DNA from: Bacillota bacterium
Lineage (GTDB): Bacteria; Bacillota; Clostridia; Christensenellales; SZUA-584
Assembly: GCA_023397655.1 (NCBI GenBank)
Contig: JAEWTW010000031.1
Span: 1 to 64,000 of the forward strand
Direction: 5' to 3'
Length of the DNA: 64,000 nucleotides
Both the position numbers and the translations under genes were made by a program. Shown here in pieces: positions 32,507 to 41,904 of the stretch (positions are counted from its first letter, which is position 1; each line of letters starts with the position of its first letter). The notes beneath the pieces are model-generated. The model did not search any database. It had not been told where the DNA came from and was given only the letters and a program-made list of their open reading frames with translations.

Positions 32507-33595
32507 TCAGTGAGTACCGTAGACGCCATATTTATACATTGCCGAGAGCATCGCATCGTAGTTGCGCAGCGGAATGTCGTTCATGATGCTGTGGTTCGTC
32601 GAGAGGATGTATCTGCCGCCCACCATCAGCTTTTCGAGGTGCTCTTTGACTTCGGCGTCCACCTGCTCAGGCGTCCCGAACGCAAGCGGTCCCGCGATGT
32701 CTATGTTGCCGCTGATCGTGATCCTGTCGCCATATTTTTTCTTGATCTCATAGATATCATTGCTGTACGGCTCTATCGGGTTGATGCAGTCCGCGCCAAT
32801 TTCCATGATGATATCATCAAAAATATCCGTCACTCTGCCGCACGAATGAAACATCACCGGAACGCCCGCTTCTTTCGCAGGCTTGACGAGCTTCTGCATA
32901 CGCGGTAGCCACAGGTCCTTGAACAGCTTCGGCTCAAGGAATGTGCCCTGCTTGAACGCGATGTCGTCCGCAAGGAACAGGAACGTTATGCCGGCATCCA
33001 GCGCGATATCGATGGCATGCAGATAAAAATCCACACAGATATCGAGCAGCTTTTCTGTGAACTCCCTGTTAGTGTAAACGCTGACGAAAAAGTCGTTAAA
33101 GCCGCCGAGGAACTGATAGGATGACTGGAACAAAGCGCCCGTCAAATAGAACATGCCAATACCTGTACCCTCGGTCGCCTTTTTATAAAGGTCAAAGTAT
33201 TCCTTTCTGGGCGCGAGGTCGAGCTCCCAATTGGGCAAAATCGCCTTTTCAAGGTCGTCAAAATCCTTTATGCGTCCGTCGTTGACAATATGCAGATTCC
33301 CCTTGTCATCCTGATATTTAACCGGTGTCCATAGAGACTCAAATCCGATCACATCCTGTCCGGTGTAGTTGACAATCTCGATATAATCGCGCGGGTCCAT
33401 CGGCGGAACGAAAAAAGTATCATCTGAGGCGCCGCGCGATGCTGCCAGCGTGGACCCGACATTGCGTCCGAGAATCGCCTCGACAACCTTGTCTTCAATC
33501 GCCACTTCAAAATGAGGCACTCTGTCAGTTTTCTCACCGGTCAGCGCTGCTACAATCCGCTCTTTATCAGGTTTTTTCAGCTTATCGATGCTCAC
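32507..33595 (-). CDS. Uroporphyrinogen decarboxylase-superfamily protein, HSCG class
   Basis: 362 residues from GTG at 33595 behind GGAGG. N-terminal DKERIVAALTGEKTDRVPHFEVAIE; site motifs VMFHSCGRVTDIFDD (about 264-278) and YILSTNHSIMNDIP near the C-terminus. As in its relatives, Cys of the late motif is replaced by His. First gene of the run that continues through rhaI, rhaB, rhaA and the aldolase. Together with the transporter genes upstream it is probably part of one rhamnose regulon, though 308 bases separate them. Confidence 0.85.
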   Translation of the reverse strand: MSIDKLKKPDKERIVAALTGEKTDRVPHFEVAIEDKVVEAILGRNVGSTLAASRGASDDTFFVPPMDPRDYIEIVNYTGQDVIGFESLWTPVKYQDDKGNLHIVNDGRIKDFDDLEKAILPNWELDLAPRKEYFDLYKKATEGTGIGMFYLTGALFQSSYQFLGGFNDFFVSVYTNREFTEKLLDICVDFYLHAIDIALDAGITFLFLADDIAFKQGTFLEPKLFKDLWLPRMQKLVKPAKEAGVPVMFHSCGRVTDIFDDIIMEIGADCINPIEPYSNDIYEIKKKYGDRITISGNIDIAGPLAFGTPEQVDAEVKEHLEKLMVGGRYILSTNHSIMNDIPLRNYDAMLSAMYKYGVYGTH

Positions 33596-33903
33596 AAACT
33601 TACCTCCTTCATATCACAACATAATACAAATCGCCGCACGGTTATAGATCTAAACAAAACGTTCCATCCAAACGGTGATATTCCGCTCAATGTTATTCAT
33701 CTTATTATGTTTTGCGTACCAGAGATTCGCCGGAGATTGCCAGCTAGTTTCCATGCTTCACAGGCCCCTGCTTCACAGCCATATTCATTAAAATCTCGCA
33801 AGTTAACGTTGGCTTCCGCTGTCAACTTGTATCAACACCATTGCTACATAATACAAGCGGCTTCCGCCCTGCGCCTAACACAGAGCGGAAGCGGCGCCCG
33901 TTG
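33596..33903. other. Intergenic region between transporter genes and rhamnose catabolic run
   Basis: 308 bases on the minus strand between the permease stop and the next gene. It holds a long GC-rich hairpin (33857-33894) near the permease 3' end and an AT-rich stretch about 33600-33720 that may carry a promoter. No clear -35/-10 pair or protein gene was found. Confidence 0.5.
33857..33894 (-). terminator. Hairpin after the sugar permease gene
   Basis: Arms around CGCTTCCGC and GCGGAAGC with a 5-7 base loop, about 10 bases past the permease stop. The T-run on the minus strand is short, so it may stabilise or attenuate the transcript more than end it. Confidence 0.5.
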
Positions 33904-34899
33904 TTACTGTTTTCTGAGCGCCCCGCTTCTGACGATGTCGATGAACACCGCGACCAGAAGGATACCGCCCGTGACGACCCACTGCACATACTGCAGTATA
34001 CCCTGCAGCTGAAGACCATTGGTGATAATCTGCAGTATTAAAACAGCAAGAATCGTGCCCGATATTTTGCCTTTACCGCCGGCGAGGCTGACGCCGCCGA
34101 GAATGACCGCCGCGATCGGCACCATCTCTGTACCCTGACTTGCCTGCGGAAGTGCCGCACCCACCTGACCTGCCAGAAGGAAGCCGGCGATTGCGCCCAT
34201 AAGACCACTGTATACAAACGCGATGAATGTGACCTGGTTGCTGTTGATACCCGATAGATAGCTCGCCTGCTTGTTTCCGCCGACCATGTAAATCTTCCGC
34301 CCGAAGGTCGTGTAGTTCAGTATAAAATACGTAACCGCCAGAATCACTATCGCTATGATCGCAAGGTACGGAAACGCCCAGTCACCAGCCCCTAATCGGT
34401 CTCTGCCAAGGCTGACTATATTATTATCCGTGATCATGATCGTTTTGTCCGAGAAAAGCCAGGCGACTCCTCTGTATATCTGCATTGTTGCCAGCGTGAC
34501 AATAAACGCCGGTATCTTTGCAAACGTCACAAGCGATGCATTGATGCCGCCCAGCACTAATCCGCACGCGATCACCATGAAAAGCACAATCCACCATGCC
34601 ACACCCGCCCCCAGCGCCAGCGCGCACAGTATCGCCGTCAGTGCACCGTTTGCGTTCTGAGAAAGGTCGAGCCCCCCCATGATCATCGCAACGGTTAGAC
34701 CGGACGACCGAATCGCCATCGCCCCTGCGAACATCATCACGTTCATAACGTTTTTTGCGGTCAGGAAGTGCGGGGTCATGATTGACCACACGATGCACAG
34801 CACAATCAACGCGATAAACAGGCTCAAAGTATTGCCCATGCCCGATAGCCTTTGCCCAAACGTACGCCTTTCATCCGTTCTGCATACTTCACTACTCAT
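33904..34899 (-). CDS. Sugar ABC transporter permease (RbsC family)
   Basis: 331 residues, about ten hydrophobic segments. Motifs include GLDLSQNANGALTAILCAL, YMVGGNKQASYLSGIN and AAVILGGVSLAGGKGKISGT, the usual BPD_transp_2 pattern. It forms the channel of the importer with the ATPase encoded upstream; the start codon is in TAATG with the ATPase stop. The neighbouring mutarotase, isomerases and kinase suggest L-rhamnose or a rhamnose-like sugar as substrate. Confidence 0.93.
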   Translation of the reverse strand: MSSEVCRTDERRTFGQRLSGMGNTLSLFIALIVLCIVWSIMTPHFLTAKNVMNVMMFAGAMAIRSSGLTVAMIMGGLDLSQNANGALTAILCALALGAGVAWWIVLFMVIACGLVLGGINASLVTFAKIPAFIVTLATMQIYRGVAWLFSDKTIMITDNNIVSLGRDRLGAGDWAFPYLAIIAIVILAVTYFILNYTTFGRKIYMVGGNKQASYLSGINSNQVTFIAFVYSGLMGAIAGFLLAGQVGAALPQASQGTEMVPIAAVILGGVSLAGGKGKISGTILAVLILQIITNGLQLQGILQYVQWVVTGGILLVAVFIDIVRSGALRKQ

Positions 34900-36398
34900 T
34901 ATTCATGTCCTCCCACTGCCAAGTGCAAAATATCTTTTTGGTTATATTCCTCGCGGCTCACTTCGCCCACAATTCTGCCATCCGCGAATATCATCATCCT
35001 GTCAGTAATGCCCATTGTTTCAGGCAGCTCCGAAGATACCATAATCACGGAGATGCCCTGTTTACAGAGTTCTTCCATAACCTTGTAGATCTCGACTTTC
35101 GCGCCTACGTCGATACCTCTTGTCGGGTCGTTCATAATGAGTACTTTCGGGTTGGTAGCCAGCCATTTTGCGATGACCACCTTCTGCTGGTTGCCGCCGC
35201 TGAGTGCGTCTACTTCGGTATGGATCGACGCCGTCTTGATACCGAGCTTGCCAATCCATTCGTCGCAAACCGCCGCTTCCTTCCGTAAGCTCAATACACC
35301 GGAGCTGCTGACCTTGTCCAGCACGGTGACCGTCAGGTTGTTTTTCAACGTATTCACCAGTACAAGGCCTTCCTGCTTCCTGTCGCTCGGTATGTATCCA
35401 ATGCCGAGTTTTTTAGCTTCAAGCGGGTTGTCAATCCTGATTTCCTGCCCATCCAGCGTGATCCTGCCGCTTCTTAGCGTCTTAATGCCGAGCAGCCCTT
35501 CAACCGCCTCGGTGCGTCCCGAGCCGACCAATCCGAACAGGCCGAGCACTTCACCCCTCTTTACCTCAAACGAAACATCGCACGCGATATCACAGCTTAG
35601 GTTTTCGACCTTCAATACCGTTTCGCCAACCACGTGGTCCTCTTTTGGGTACATGTCTGTAATTTCCCTGCCGACCATTAGTGTCACCAGCTCAGAGGTT
35701 GTAGTGTCTTTAATATCTCTCACGCCCACGTTCTGTCCGTCGCGCATCACCTGTACTCTGTCTGCCAGCTCAAAAACCTCTTCAAGCTTGTGTGAAATAT
35801 ATAATATTGAGACTCCCTTCGTTTTCAAATCTGCGATGATTTCAAAGAGTCTTCTCGTTTCCAACTCATTCAGCGACGACGTCGGCTCGTCCATAATGAG
35901 CACCTTGACGTCTCGCGATACCGCACGCAGAATTTCGATCATCTGCTTTTCAGCAACAGTCAGGTCTTTCATCAGCGTTCTTGCACTGTGGTTCATGCCA
36001 AACGAGCGCATAAGCTGCTCGGCTTCCCTGTACATCCTTTTATAATCCACAATTTTCAGCGGACCTTTTACCAGTGTCCTGCCCAAAAACAGGTTTTCGG
36101 AGATCGTCATTTCGTTCAGGTAGTTGAGCTCCTGATAGATGATCGCAATGCCGATTTCCATTCTGTCTTTGGGTTTCATACTGGGCGGGATCACTTTCCC
36201 GTCTAAAACAACCTCTCCGCAGTTGGCTGTCAGGGCTCCGGATATTATTTTCATCAATGTCGATTTACCGGCGCCGTTTTCCCCGATAATCGCAATGACT
36301 TCACCCGGCTTCACATCCAGATTCACCTGATCCAGCGCCAGCACTCCGGGGAATTGTTTCACTATTTCCTTCAGTTGAAGAATATACTCGTTACTCAT
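34899..36398 (-). CDS. Sugar ABC transporter ATPase with two nucleotide-binding domains
   Basis: 499 residues. The first ABC domain has Walker A GENGAGKST (about 38-46), the signature LTVAEKQMIEI and LIMDEPTSSLNE. The second has a degenerate Walker A (GLVGSGRTE), LSGGNQQKVVIAKWL and LIMNDPTRGIDV. Typical RbsA/MglA/RhaT-like layout. It powers uptake via the permease encoded next. Second gene of the transporter after a hairpin that separates it from the binding-protein gene. Confidence 0.94.
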   Translation of the reverse strand: MSNEYILQLKEIVKQFPGVLALDQVNLDVKPGEVIAIIGENGAGKSTLMKIISGALTANCGEVVLDGKVIPPSMKPKDRMEIGIAIIYQELNYLNEMTISENLFLGRTLVKGPLKIVDYKRMYREAEQLMRSFGMNHSARTLMKDLTVAEKQMIEILRAVSRDVKVLIMDEPTSSLNELETRRLFEIIADLKTKGVSILYISHKLEEVFELADRVQVMRDGQNVGVRDIKDTTTSELVTLMVGREITDMYPKEDHVVGETVLKVENLSCDIACDVSFEVKRGEVLGLFGLVGSGRTEAVEGLLGIKTLRSGRITLDGQEIRIDNPLEAKKLGIGYIPSDRKQEGLVLVNTLKNNLTVTVLDKVSSSGVLSLRKEAAVCDEWIGKLGIKTASIHTEVDALSGGNQQKVVIAKWLATNPKVLIMNDPTRGIDVGAKVEIYKVMEELCKQGISVIMVSSELPETMGITDRMMIFADGRIVGEVSREEYNQKDILHLAVGGHE

Positions 36399-36450
36399 AT
36401 TCCCTCCAGAATCATCACTCTAAATAATTGTATTATTTGCTATAAGTTTG

Positions 36451-36481
36451 TCCGCGGATCGCCTTTGCGGCGATCCGCGGA
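36451..36481 (-). terminator. Strong intercistronic hairpin between binding-protein and ATPase genes
   Basis: A perfect 13-bp stem TCCGCGGATCGCC/GGCGATCCGCGGA with a 5-base loop. There is no long T-run on the minus strand. It probably protects the binding-protein mRNA 3' end and lowers downstream expression. Confidence 0.75.
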
Positions 36482-36520
36482 ACAGTTTTTCTAAAGCTTA
36501 CTGTCTTTTTTCAATATGTA

Positions 36521-37663
36521 TTACTGTACGCCCATCTCTGCCTTAACTGCATCAATGTCTGCAATCGTCAGGAATGCATGATCCATCGTTGAAACTTTGG
36601 GCGGATTTTCGCCGGAAAGGATGGAGATTGCGAGCGGAACGATGTACTCACCATATTTGCCCGGATAATACGCACTGCCTCCGAGCCACACCTTCGCATC
36701 CGAAGATTCCCAGGCCGCCAGTGTCTGATTGCCGTTGTTGTTTGTAGCCAGCATGATATTATCCTGTCTGCCACTTGTTACCGTCGCGGAGAAAACGCCC
36801 TGTCCTGTTTCTGTATTCACCGTACCGACGCAGACATGCTTTGCGTCCGGATGCGCTGCAAGCCAGTCAGTAAACTTCTCGTTCGCCGCAACCGTTGTAT
36901 CGGAGCCGCCGCCGCCCATTTCAATCCATGTAACCTGATCTTCGGTGATGCTGATGCCGGCTTTTACCATGCCGTCATACATACCCGAAAGTCTTTTCTT
37001 GACAAGATCGCCGTTTTCAGAGTTGAAGAAGAGTACGAGGTTGTCAACATCTCCGCCCCATCTTTCGGTAGCCGCTTTCGCAAGACCTTCACCGCAGACT
37101 TCGCCAGCCATCTGATTGTTCGCACCGAAGAACCATGATACTTCGCCGCTCGGAGCCGGGTACACAACGTCAATGCCGATAACAGGAACACCTTTTTCTG
37201 CGCAGTAGTCCACAAGCTGTCCGCCGACTTCTGCGTTCACGTTGAAGTCAACAATAATGTTCGCGCCCTGGTTAAGCAGGTTGTCTACGTTCGGAAGAAT
37301 CTGTTCGACGTCGAAGTTGGATTCGGTCGATATGAACTTGATGCCTTCTCTTTCGCATACTGCTTTGAGGTTTTCACCAACCATACGCAGGAAGTCAACT
37401 GTCGACGAACCCTGATTAAAGCCGATGACGATCTCATCTTTGGGAACGATGTTGTACACCGTTCCGGCTTCCGTTGTAAACGTGGTCGCCGATCCCTCTG
37501 AAGCCGGTGCTTCAGTTGCCGGAGCTTCAGACGTCGGTGCTTCAGTTGCCGGAGCTTCAGACGCCGGTGCTTCCTTTGCCGGTGCACACCCTACGAGCGA
37601 GAACACCATGACCATTGCCAGCAATGCTACAAGTATCGCCGTTACTTTTTTGCCCATTAACAT
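36521..37663 (-). CDS. Sugar ABC transporter substrate-binding lipoprotein
   Basis: 380 residues from the ATG at 37663 (GGAGG at 7-base spacing). Signal peptide with lipobox LVGC near residue 26, then a tandem APASEAPATEAP-type Ala/Pro/Glu linker to about 60. The periplasmic-binding fold (IVIGFNQGSSTVDFLRMVGE, GVPVIGIDVVYPAP) follows. It captures sugar outside the cell for the importer. Neighbours argue for L-rhamnose or a relative. The Ala/Pro repeat is a low-complexity linker; its copy number could vary between strains. Confidence 0.93.
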   Translation of the reverse strand: MLMGKKVTAILVALLAMVMVFSLVGCAPAKEAPASEAPATEAPTSEAPATEAPASEGSATTFTTEAGTVYNIVPKDEIVIGFNQGSSTVDFLRMVGENLKAVCEREGIKFISTESNFDVEQILPNVDNLLNQGANIIVDFNVNAEVGGQLVDYCAEKGVPVIGIDVVYPAPSGEVSWFFGANNQMAGEVCGEGLAKAATERWGGDVDNLVLFFNSENGDLVKKRLSGMYDGMVKAGISITEDQVTWIEMGGGGSDTTVAANEKFTDWLAAHPDAKHVCVGTVNTETGQGVFSATVTSGRQDNIMLATNNNGNQTLAAWESSDAKVWLGGSAYYPGKYGEYIVPLAISILSGENPPKVSTMDHAFLTIADIDAVKAEMGVQ

Positions 37664-37700
37664 TTCATTTCCTCCTTGATTTTTTATGGGGAACCAGAAA

Positions 37701-38030
37701 TTAATATTCAAGCAGCTGACCGGCTAACTGCTGATTTAAATCGAATATCTTCTCGGGGAACGCAATGCTCACTTCTTCAAACCATGGAACAAGCTTTTCG
37801 TCCCATTTCTTACAGACTTCCGTCGCCCTGAGCTTTGCATTGCAGTATTCAAAATCGTCGCATTCCATGAATATGATAGATTGTTTATTGTGAAAATAGA
37901 TTATCTCGTCCTTTATGCCGGACTCGTGGATCGCTTCGAGCATCTCTCTCCAGGGTTCTTTATGTATCTGGATATATTCTTCAATGTGTTCCGCCTTGAC
38001 TTCAATGATCAAACAATATCTCTTGCTCAT
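37701..38030 (-). CDS. rhaM: L-rhamnose mutarotase
   Basis: 109 residues, the usual size. Features EVKAEHIEEYIQIHKEPWREMLEAI (conserved His and Trp/Glu), GIKDEIIYFHNKQSIIFMECDD, and the C-terminal PEKIFDLNQ match the RhaM/RhaU dimeric alpha-beta barrel family. It interconverts the anomers of L-rhamnose so that the isomerase gets its preferred form. Ribosome site AGGAG. It lies between the LacI regulator and the transporter genes and is the best evidence that this transporter takes up rhamnose. Confidence 0.92.
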   Translation of the reverse strand: MSKRYCLIIEVKAEHIEEYIQIHKEPWREMLEAIHESGIKDEIIYFHNKQSIIFMECDDFEYCNAKLRATEVCKKWDEKLVPWFEEVSIAFPEKIFDLNQQLAGQLLEY

Positions 38031-38066
38031 TTGCCCGCTCCTTTTATTGTTTTGTTTTCTTCTTTA

Positions 38067-39083
38067 TCAGGTGCTCTGCCTGATAATAAACTCCGGGTCG
38101 AACACAATCTTGTCTTTGATGTTTTTATTGCCTTCGATTTTCGCAATGAGTATTTTCGCCGCTTCTTTGCCAAGCTGACATATCGGTTGGGCAATCGTTG
38201 TCAGCTTCGGCTCAACAACCCTTGACAGAACGATGTCGTCAAAACCTATTACGCTCACGTCTGCTGGTATCTTATAACCAGCCTGTTTCAGGTAATCGAT
38301 CGCGCCTACCGCCATGGTATCAACTGAGGTCATGATCGCATCCGGCGGATTGGTTTTTCCCATCAAAGCCTGTGCCCCTTCAAAGCCAATTTCGAGATGC
38401 GTTTTCCCCTGCTCTCCAAACGGGCACTGATAAACGATGCTGTCGTCCGGATCTATCCCTGCTTCGATTAGTCCCTGTTTATATCCGTCAAAACGGTGCT
38501 GCAGAACACTGATATCAGCTGGTACGCGGATATATCCAATTCTCTTTTTCCCCTTGCCGATCAGATATTGCACTGCCTTCTTGCTGCTCTCATAGCCTTC
38601 CGTCAGCACATACGATATGTCTTCGTCTCCAAATGGCAAATGATCCATAAACACCACCGGCATTTTTTTGGAGAGCTTTATAAAGTAATCAAGATTCTCG
38701 TTGTTTCTCTTGTATGTGTTGTAAACAATGCCGTCAACGTTTCTTTTCAGTAAATCTTCCGTATAATTTCTCTCTCGGGTAGAGCTTTTATCAGTGTTGC
38801 ATATCATCACCATGTAGCCATGCTGCAGGCTGATCTCTTCGATTCCCCGGAACATCTCACCATAGAACACATTGGAATAGTCCGGCACCAGCATAGCGAT
38901 CGTCCTGGTTTTTCCTGTTTTAATACCCTGGGCAAAATAACTTGGTGAATAGTGTAGCTCTTCGATAGCCCGTTCTACCGCGATCCGTGTTTTTTCATTA
39001 ACCACGCCGTTTCCGCTTATGACCCTGGATACCGTAGATCTTGATACACCCGCCAGTTTCGCAACATCCAATATAGTAGACAT
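38067..39083 (-). CDS. LacI-family regulator of the rhamnose genes
   Basis: 338 residues. The N-terminal helix-turn-helix reads TILDVAKLAGVSRSTVSRVISG (split at 18-20: VAKLAGVSRSTVSRV) and a hinge PSYFAQG. The periplasmic-binding-like sensor domain follows (RTIAMLVPDYSNVF, GFDDIVLSRVVEP). AAGGAG precedes the ATG at 14 bases. It heads the run regulator-mutarotase-transporter. Two 18-bp palindromes lie 25-75 bases upstream and are its probable operators, so it represses its own operon until the inducing sugar binds. Confidence 0.93.
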   Translation of the reverse strand: MSTILDVAKLAGVSRSTVSRVISGNGVVNEKTRIAVERAIEELHYSPSYFAQGIKTGKTRTIAMLVPDYSNVFYGEMFRGIEEISLQHGYMVMICNTDKSSTRERNYTEDLLKRNVDGIVYNTYKRNNENLDYFIKLSKKMPVVFMDHLPFGDEDISYVLTEGYESSKKAVQYLIGKGKKRIGYIRVPADISVLQHRFDGYKQGLIEAGIDPDDSIVYQCPFGEQGKTHLEIGFEGAQALMGKTNPPDAIMTSVDTMAVGAIDYLKQAGYKIPADVSVIGFDDIVLSRVVEPKLTTIAQPICQLGKEAAKILIAKIEGNKNIKDKIVFDPEFIIRQST

Positions 39084-39107
39084 CCCGCAAACTCCTTACT
39101 GTCAGTG

Positions 39108-39125
39108 ATTGGGATTGATCCCAAT
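39108..39125. promoter_or_regulatory. Operator 1 of the LacI regulator
   Basis: ATTGGGATTGATCCCAAT is palindromic apart from the central TG. It lies between the regulator gene and the second operator, centre-to-centre distance 33 bp (about three helical turns), which suits cooperative binding. Confidence 0.75.
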
Positions 39126-39140
39126 CCGACGCCTTATAAA

Positions 39141-39158
39141 GTTGGGATTGATCCCAAC
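39141..39158. promoter_or_regulatory. Operator 2 of the LacI regulator
   Basis: GTTGGGATTGATCCCAAC, same core as operator 1 with one flanking base changed on each side. A further half site TTGGGGAT follows at 39164-39171. Confidence 0.75.
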
Positions 39159-39249
39159 TGTTGTTGGGGATTATTGTACTACTATAGATTTGTTATGTCA
39201 ATGATAATAAATTGTTATACAATCAATTGCGAAAACCGAGCACGGAAGA

Positions 39250-40350
39250 TCAATACTCCCCATATTTCTTGCACAGCTCGATAAACTTCAATACACGCTC
39301 GGGTGAAATATCAGACTGCATAATATGTGCCGGCGCGATCATATATCCGCCTCCCATTCCGATCACTTCGCACTTTTCCTTGATGTCCGCTTCCAGCTCT
39401 TCGTCGCTGCCCATCGGCAGCAGGTATTGCTGATCAATTGCACCCCAGAACGCAAATTTGTCTCCAAAGCCTTCCTTTATTTCCTTTGCAGAGTGACCTG
39501 GAACGCCCGGCTGAACTGGATTGAATACCGTAAAGCCAATTTCATTAATGTCATCCAGCAGTGCGCTGACGGCCCCGTCGCAATGCAAAATGCATATGAT
39601 ATCCGGGTTCGCTTCCTTAAACGTATCGAGCATCTTCTTATAATACGGCTTGAGCATATCCCGGAACATTTTTGGCGAGAACAGCAAGCTTGTTTGCGAG
39701 CCGAAGTCGTCGCCGACCCAGATGGCGTCTACCCCGCGCCTGATCAGTTCGAGGCCGAGCTTCGTTTGAAACTCACCGCATTTTTCAAACAGATACTCTA
39801 TGTATTCCTCCTGCATCGCCATATCAAGCAGCAGCTTTTCCATTCCAACCAGCTGCTGGGCTAGTGAGAGAATGGTCACCTCGATATCGCCGATCACCAC
39901 ATAGTCTTCCTTGTATTTCTTTACATACTTTTCAACGTCCTTATACCGCGACGGGTCTGTCGGGTTCATCCATTTAAAAGCATCAATGTCTTCCTTTGCG
40001 GAAGCCTTCCCAAGCGGGCACTCAGTGACTTCTACATAGATGTCTCCCTGCTTCATGCGCATATGATATTCGTTAAGCCAAGTGCCGTCGGCGAACTTTT
40101 CGGATACAAAGTCTTCACTCTCGCTGGGGCCGACGATCACAACATCGCTGCCAAGCGCCAGCCTGATCTCGTTGCCACTGATGCGGTACGTGACATCCTC
40201 GAAAATGCTCTGTGTATAATTGGAATCTATACCCAGCGCTTTAGCAAAGTGATCCTGCAGTGTTCTGCAAAGATCGAACTGGACCGGTATCCGGTCAGGC
40301 ATCCCTTCTTTCACCTTCAGCGCTCTGAGTACCCGTTCTCTTGAATTCAT
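39250..40350 (-). CDS. Uroporphyrinogen decarboxylase-superfamily protein, HCDG class
   Basis: 366 residues from the ATG at 40350 (GGAGAG upstream). N-terminal NSRERVLRALKVKEGMPDRIPVQFDLCR. The metal-site motif reads CILHCDGAVSAL (about 265-276) with Asp in place of Cys, and the late motif is MIAPAHIMQSDISP with His. Thus it shares the altered site with the paralogue at 27751. It is downstream of the fucose/arabinose-isomerase-like gene on the same strand. Function unknown; haem-pathway UroD is excluded by the N-terminus. Confidence 0.85.
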   Translation of the reverse strand: MNSRERVLRALKVKEGMPDRIPVQFDLCRTLQDHFAKALGIDSNYTQSIFEDVTYRISGNEIRLALGSDVVIVGPSESEDFVSEKFADGTWLNEYHMRMKQGDIYVEVTECPLGKASAKEDIDAFKWMNPTDPSRYKDVEKYVKKYKEDYVVIGDIEVTILSLAQQLVGMEKLLLDMAMQEEYIEYLFEKCGEFQTKLGLELIRRGVDAIWVGDDFGSQTSLLFSPKMFRDMLKPYYKKMLDTFKEANPDIICILHCDGAVSALLDDINEIGFTVFNPVQPGVPGHSAKEIKEGFGDKFAFWGAIDQQYLLPMGSDEELEADIKEKCEVIGMGGGYMIAPAHIMQSDISPERVLKFIELCKKYGEY

Positions 40351-40413
40351 TCTCTCCTGCTCCCTCTTTTGTTTCTTCAAGCCCGGCAGCCGTGTCTGTA
40401 AACGCAGCCGTCA

Positions 40414-41904
40414 TCAAACGATGACCGGCTCCACCTTCAGCAAATCTGCCGTTTTCGCAAACAAATCTTTATTGTGTCCCACGGACATTGCGCAATGGTG
40501 TGTGGGGGCACAAGCAAACCACTTGTTCATATATTCCGCCGGGTTAAGCGGAAACTTCACATGCGTCGAGGTGTTCCCGATCATCAGCGTTTGTTTCTTC
40601 ACCGCTTCCCCTTCGCTGATTATCATTCTCAGCCTCCCGTCTCTCATCTGCGCCACGCCAAGCGTCGTCACCGCACCCTCTTTGACGTTTGCTTCAACCG
40701 AAACACCGCTGCCCTTCTTTCCGTGATATACCCCCATCCCGCGCAGAACCGGCTTACCGTCCGAAATCCTGATATGGAACGGCCCATCATGACCTAAAAT
40801 CATCGTGTTGAAATTGTAATCCGCCGCCACGATCTCCGTATAGCTTCCGCCTGTTTCCAGCGTGTCGCAAATCTTCATGGCCACCGCTGTTTTAATGTCC
40901 CCTTCGCCGGCACACGGGATTCCGGCAGCCGTCAAAAACGAGTGCCCTACGATGAATCCGCCTTGAATTCTTTCGTAATAATTGTCGTTATTGCCATGAT
41001 AGTAATATGTCAATGCATCCAGATCGTATTCCTGCACCATCTTTTCCTGTGCAACCGCTACTTTTGCCGACCATTCCAGCTGCTCCTCAGTGGGTTTTCT
41101 TGCAATCGGATCGGACGGAGAATCCTCTGAAATAATGAAGAACTCTCTGATCTCATCGACCTTCTCCCTGATTGCATTTTCACTGATTGCTTTAAAGTGT
41201 TTTTCCAGGTCGCACATCTCCAAAATCTCAATATGCAGCCCCAATTGTGCTGACAGCATCGTGTAATCACTGTACATATCGAGCATGCCGCTGTAGTTGT
41301 TGCCCAGGAATCCAAAGCGGGCGCTCAGCAGTGTTCGTTTCACTTTTGCCGCTTTTACCCACTCCACTATCTCGTTCCAAGCGGAAACCGCTTCCGGCCT
41401 ATCCGCGGTTTTTTCATCAGTTTCAGAATATTGCGGCGTTTCAGACAATCCAAGCAATCCGTTCACAACGCGGTAATCAATCCCCGCCCTCTCAAACACA
41501 TTCGTAAACTCGGGTACGGGGCAGGCCCCGCAGTGCGCCAGCCACTGCCCTGTTGTTGTGTGCAGGTAGTTCATCTGGGCGGTCGGCTGGAGGTTTAATA
41601 TAATTACGGGCGCGCTGCACCGCTGATGCACAGGCAACACACACGAACTAGTACAATAGGTGGCGGAGTAAAGAAAAACCAGATCAACGTTATTTGCATT
41701 GAAGTATTCCCCCGCTTTGGCTCCGGCGGTCTCATCATCGACCAAGCCAAAATTGAATACTTCTCCGTACAGTTTCAGTTTATCGCCAATAAAAGCGGTA
41801 TACTCCTTCAATCTGTCTTCCAAGCCTTCAAATTGCGTCCAGTATGCTTTCAGCCCAACCCCATACAATCCTATCCTTGGTTTCTTTTCCTTTTTGAAAA
41901 TCAT
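40414..41904 (-). CDS. L-fucose/L-arabinose isomerase-family protein
   Basis: 496 residues, near the size of L-arabinose isomerase. An N-terminal Rossmann-like domain begins RIGLYGVGLKAYWTQFEGLEDRL; LSARFGFLGNNYSGMLDMYSD and a conserved Glu/His set in the C-terminal half (GGSYTEIVAADYNFN, HDGPFHIRISDG, WFACAPTHHCAMS) fit the metal-dependent isomerase fold of AraA/FucI. It probably interconverts an aldose and ketose; substrate unknown. Ribosome site GAGGCAACC. It is the third sugar isomerase in this region. First gene of a two-gene run with a UroD-like gene. Confidence 0.8.
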   Translation of the reverse strand: MIFKKEKKPRIGLYGVGLKAYWTQFEGLEDRLKEYTAFIGDKLKLYGEVFNFGLVDDETAGAKAGEYFNANNVDLVFLYSATYCTSSCVLPVHQRCSAPVIILNLQPTAQMNYLHTTTGQWLAHCGACPVPEFTNVFERAGIDYRVVNGLLGLSETPQYSETDEKTADRPEAVSAWNEIVEWVKAAKVKRTLLSARFGFLGNNYSGMLDMYSDYTMLSAQLGLHIEILEMCDLEKHFKAISENAIREKVDEIREFFIISEDSPSDPIARKPTEEQLEWSAKVAVAQEKMVQEYDLDALTYYYHGNNDNYYERIQGGFIVGHSFLTAAGIPCAGEGDIKTAVAMKICDTLETGGSYTEIVAADYNFNTMILGHDGPFHIRISDGKPVLRGMGVYHGKKGSGVSVEANVKEGAVTTLGVAQMRDGRLRMIISEGEAVKKQTLMIGNTSTHVKFPLNPAEYMNKWFACAPTHHCAMSVGHNKDLFAKTADLLKVEPVIV

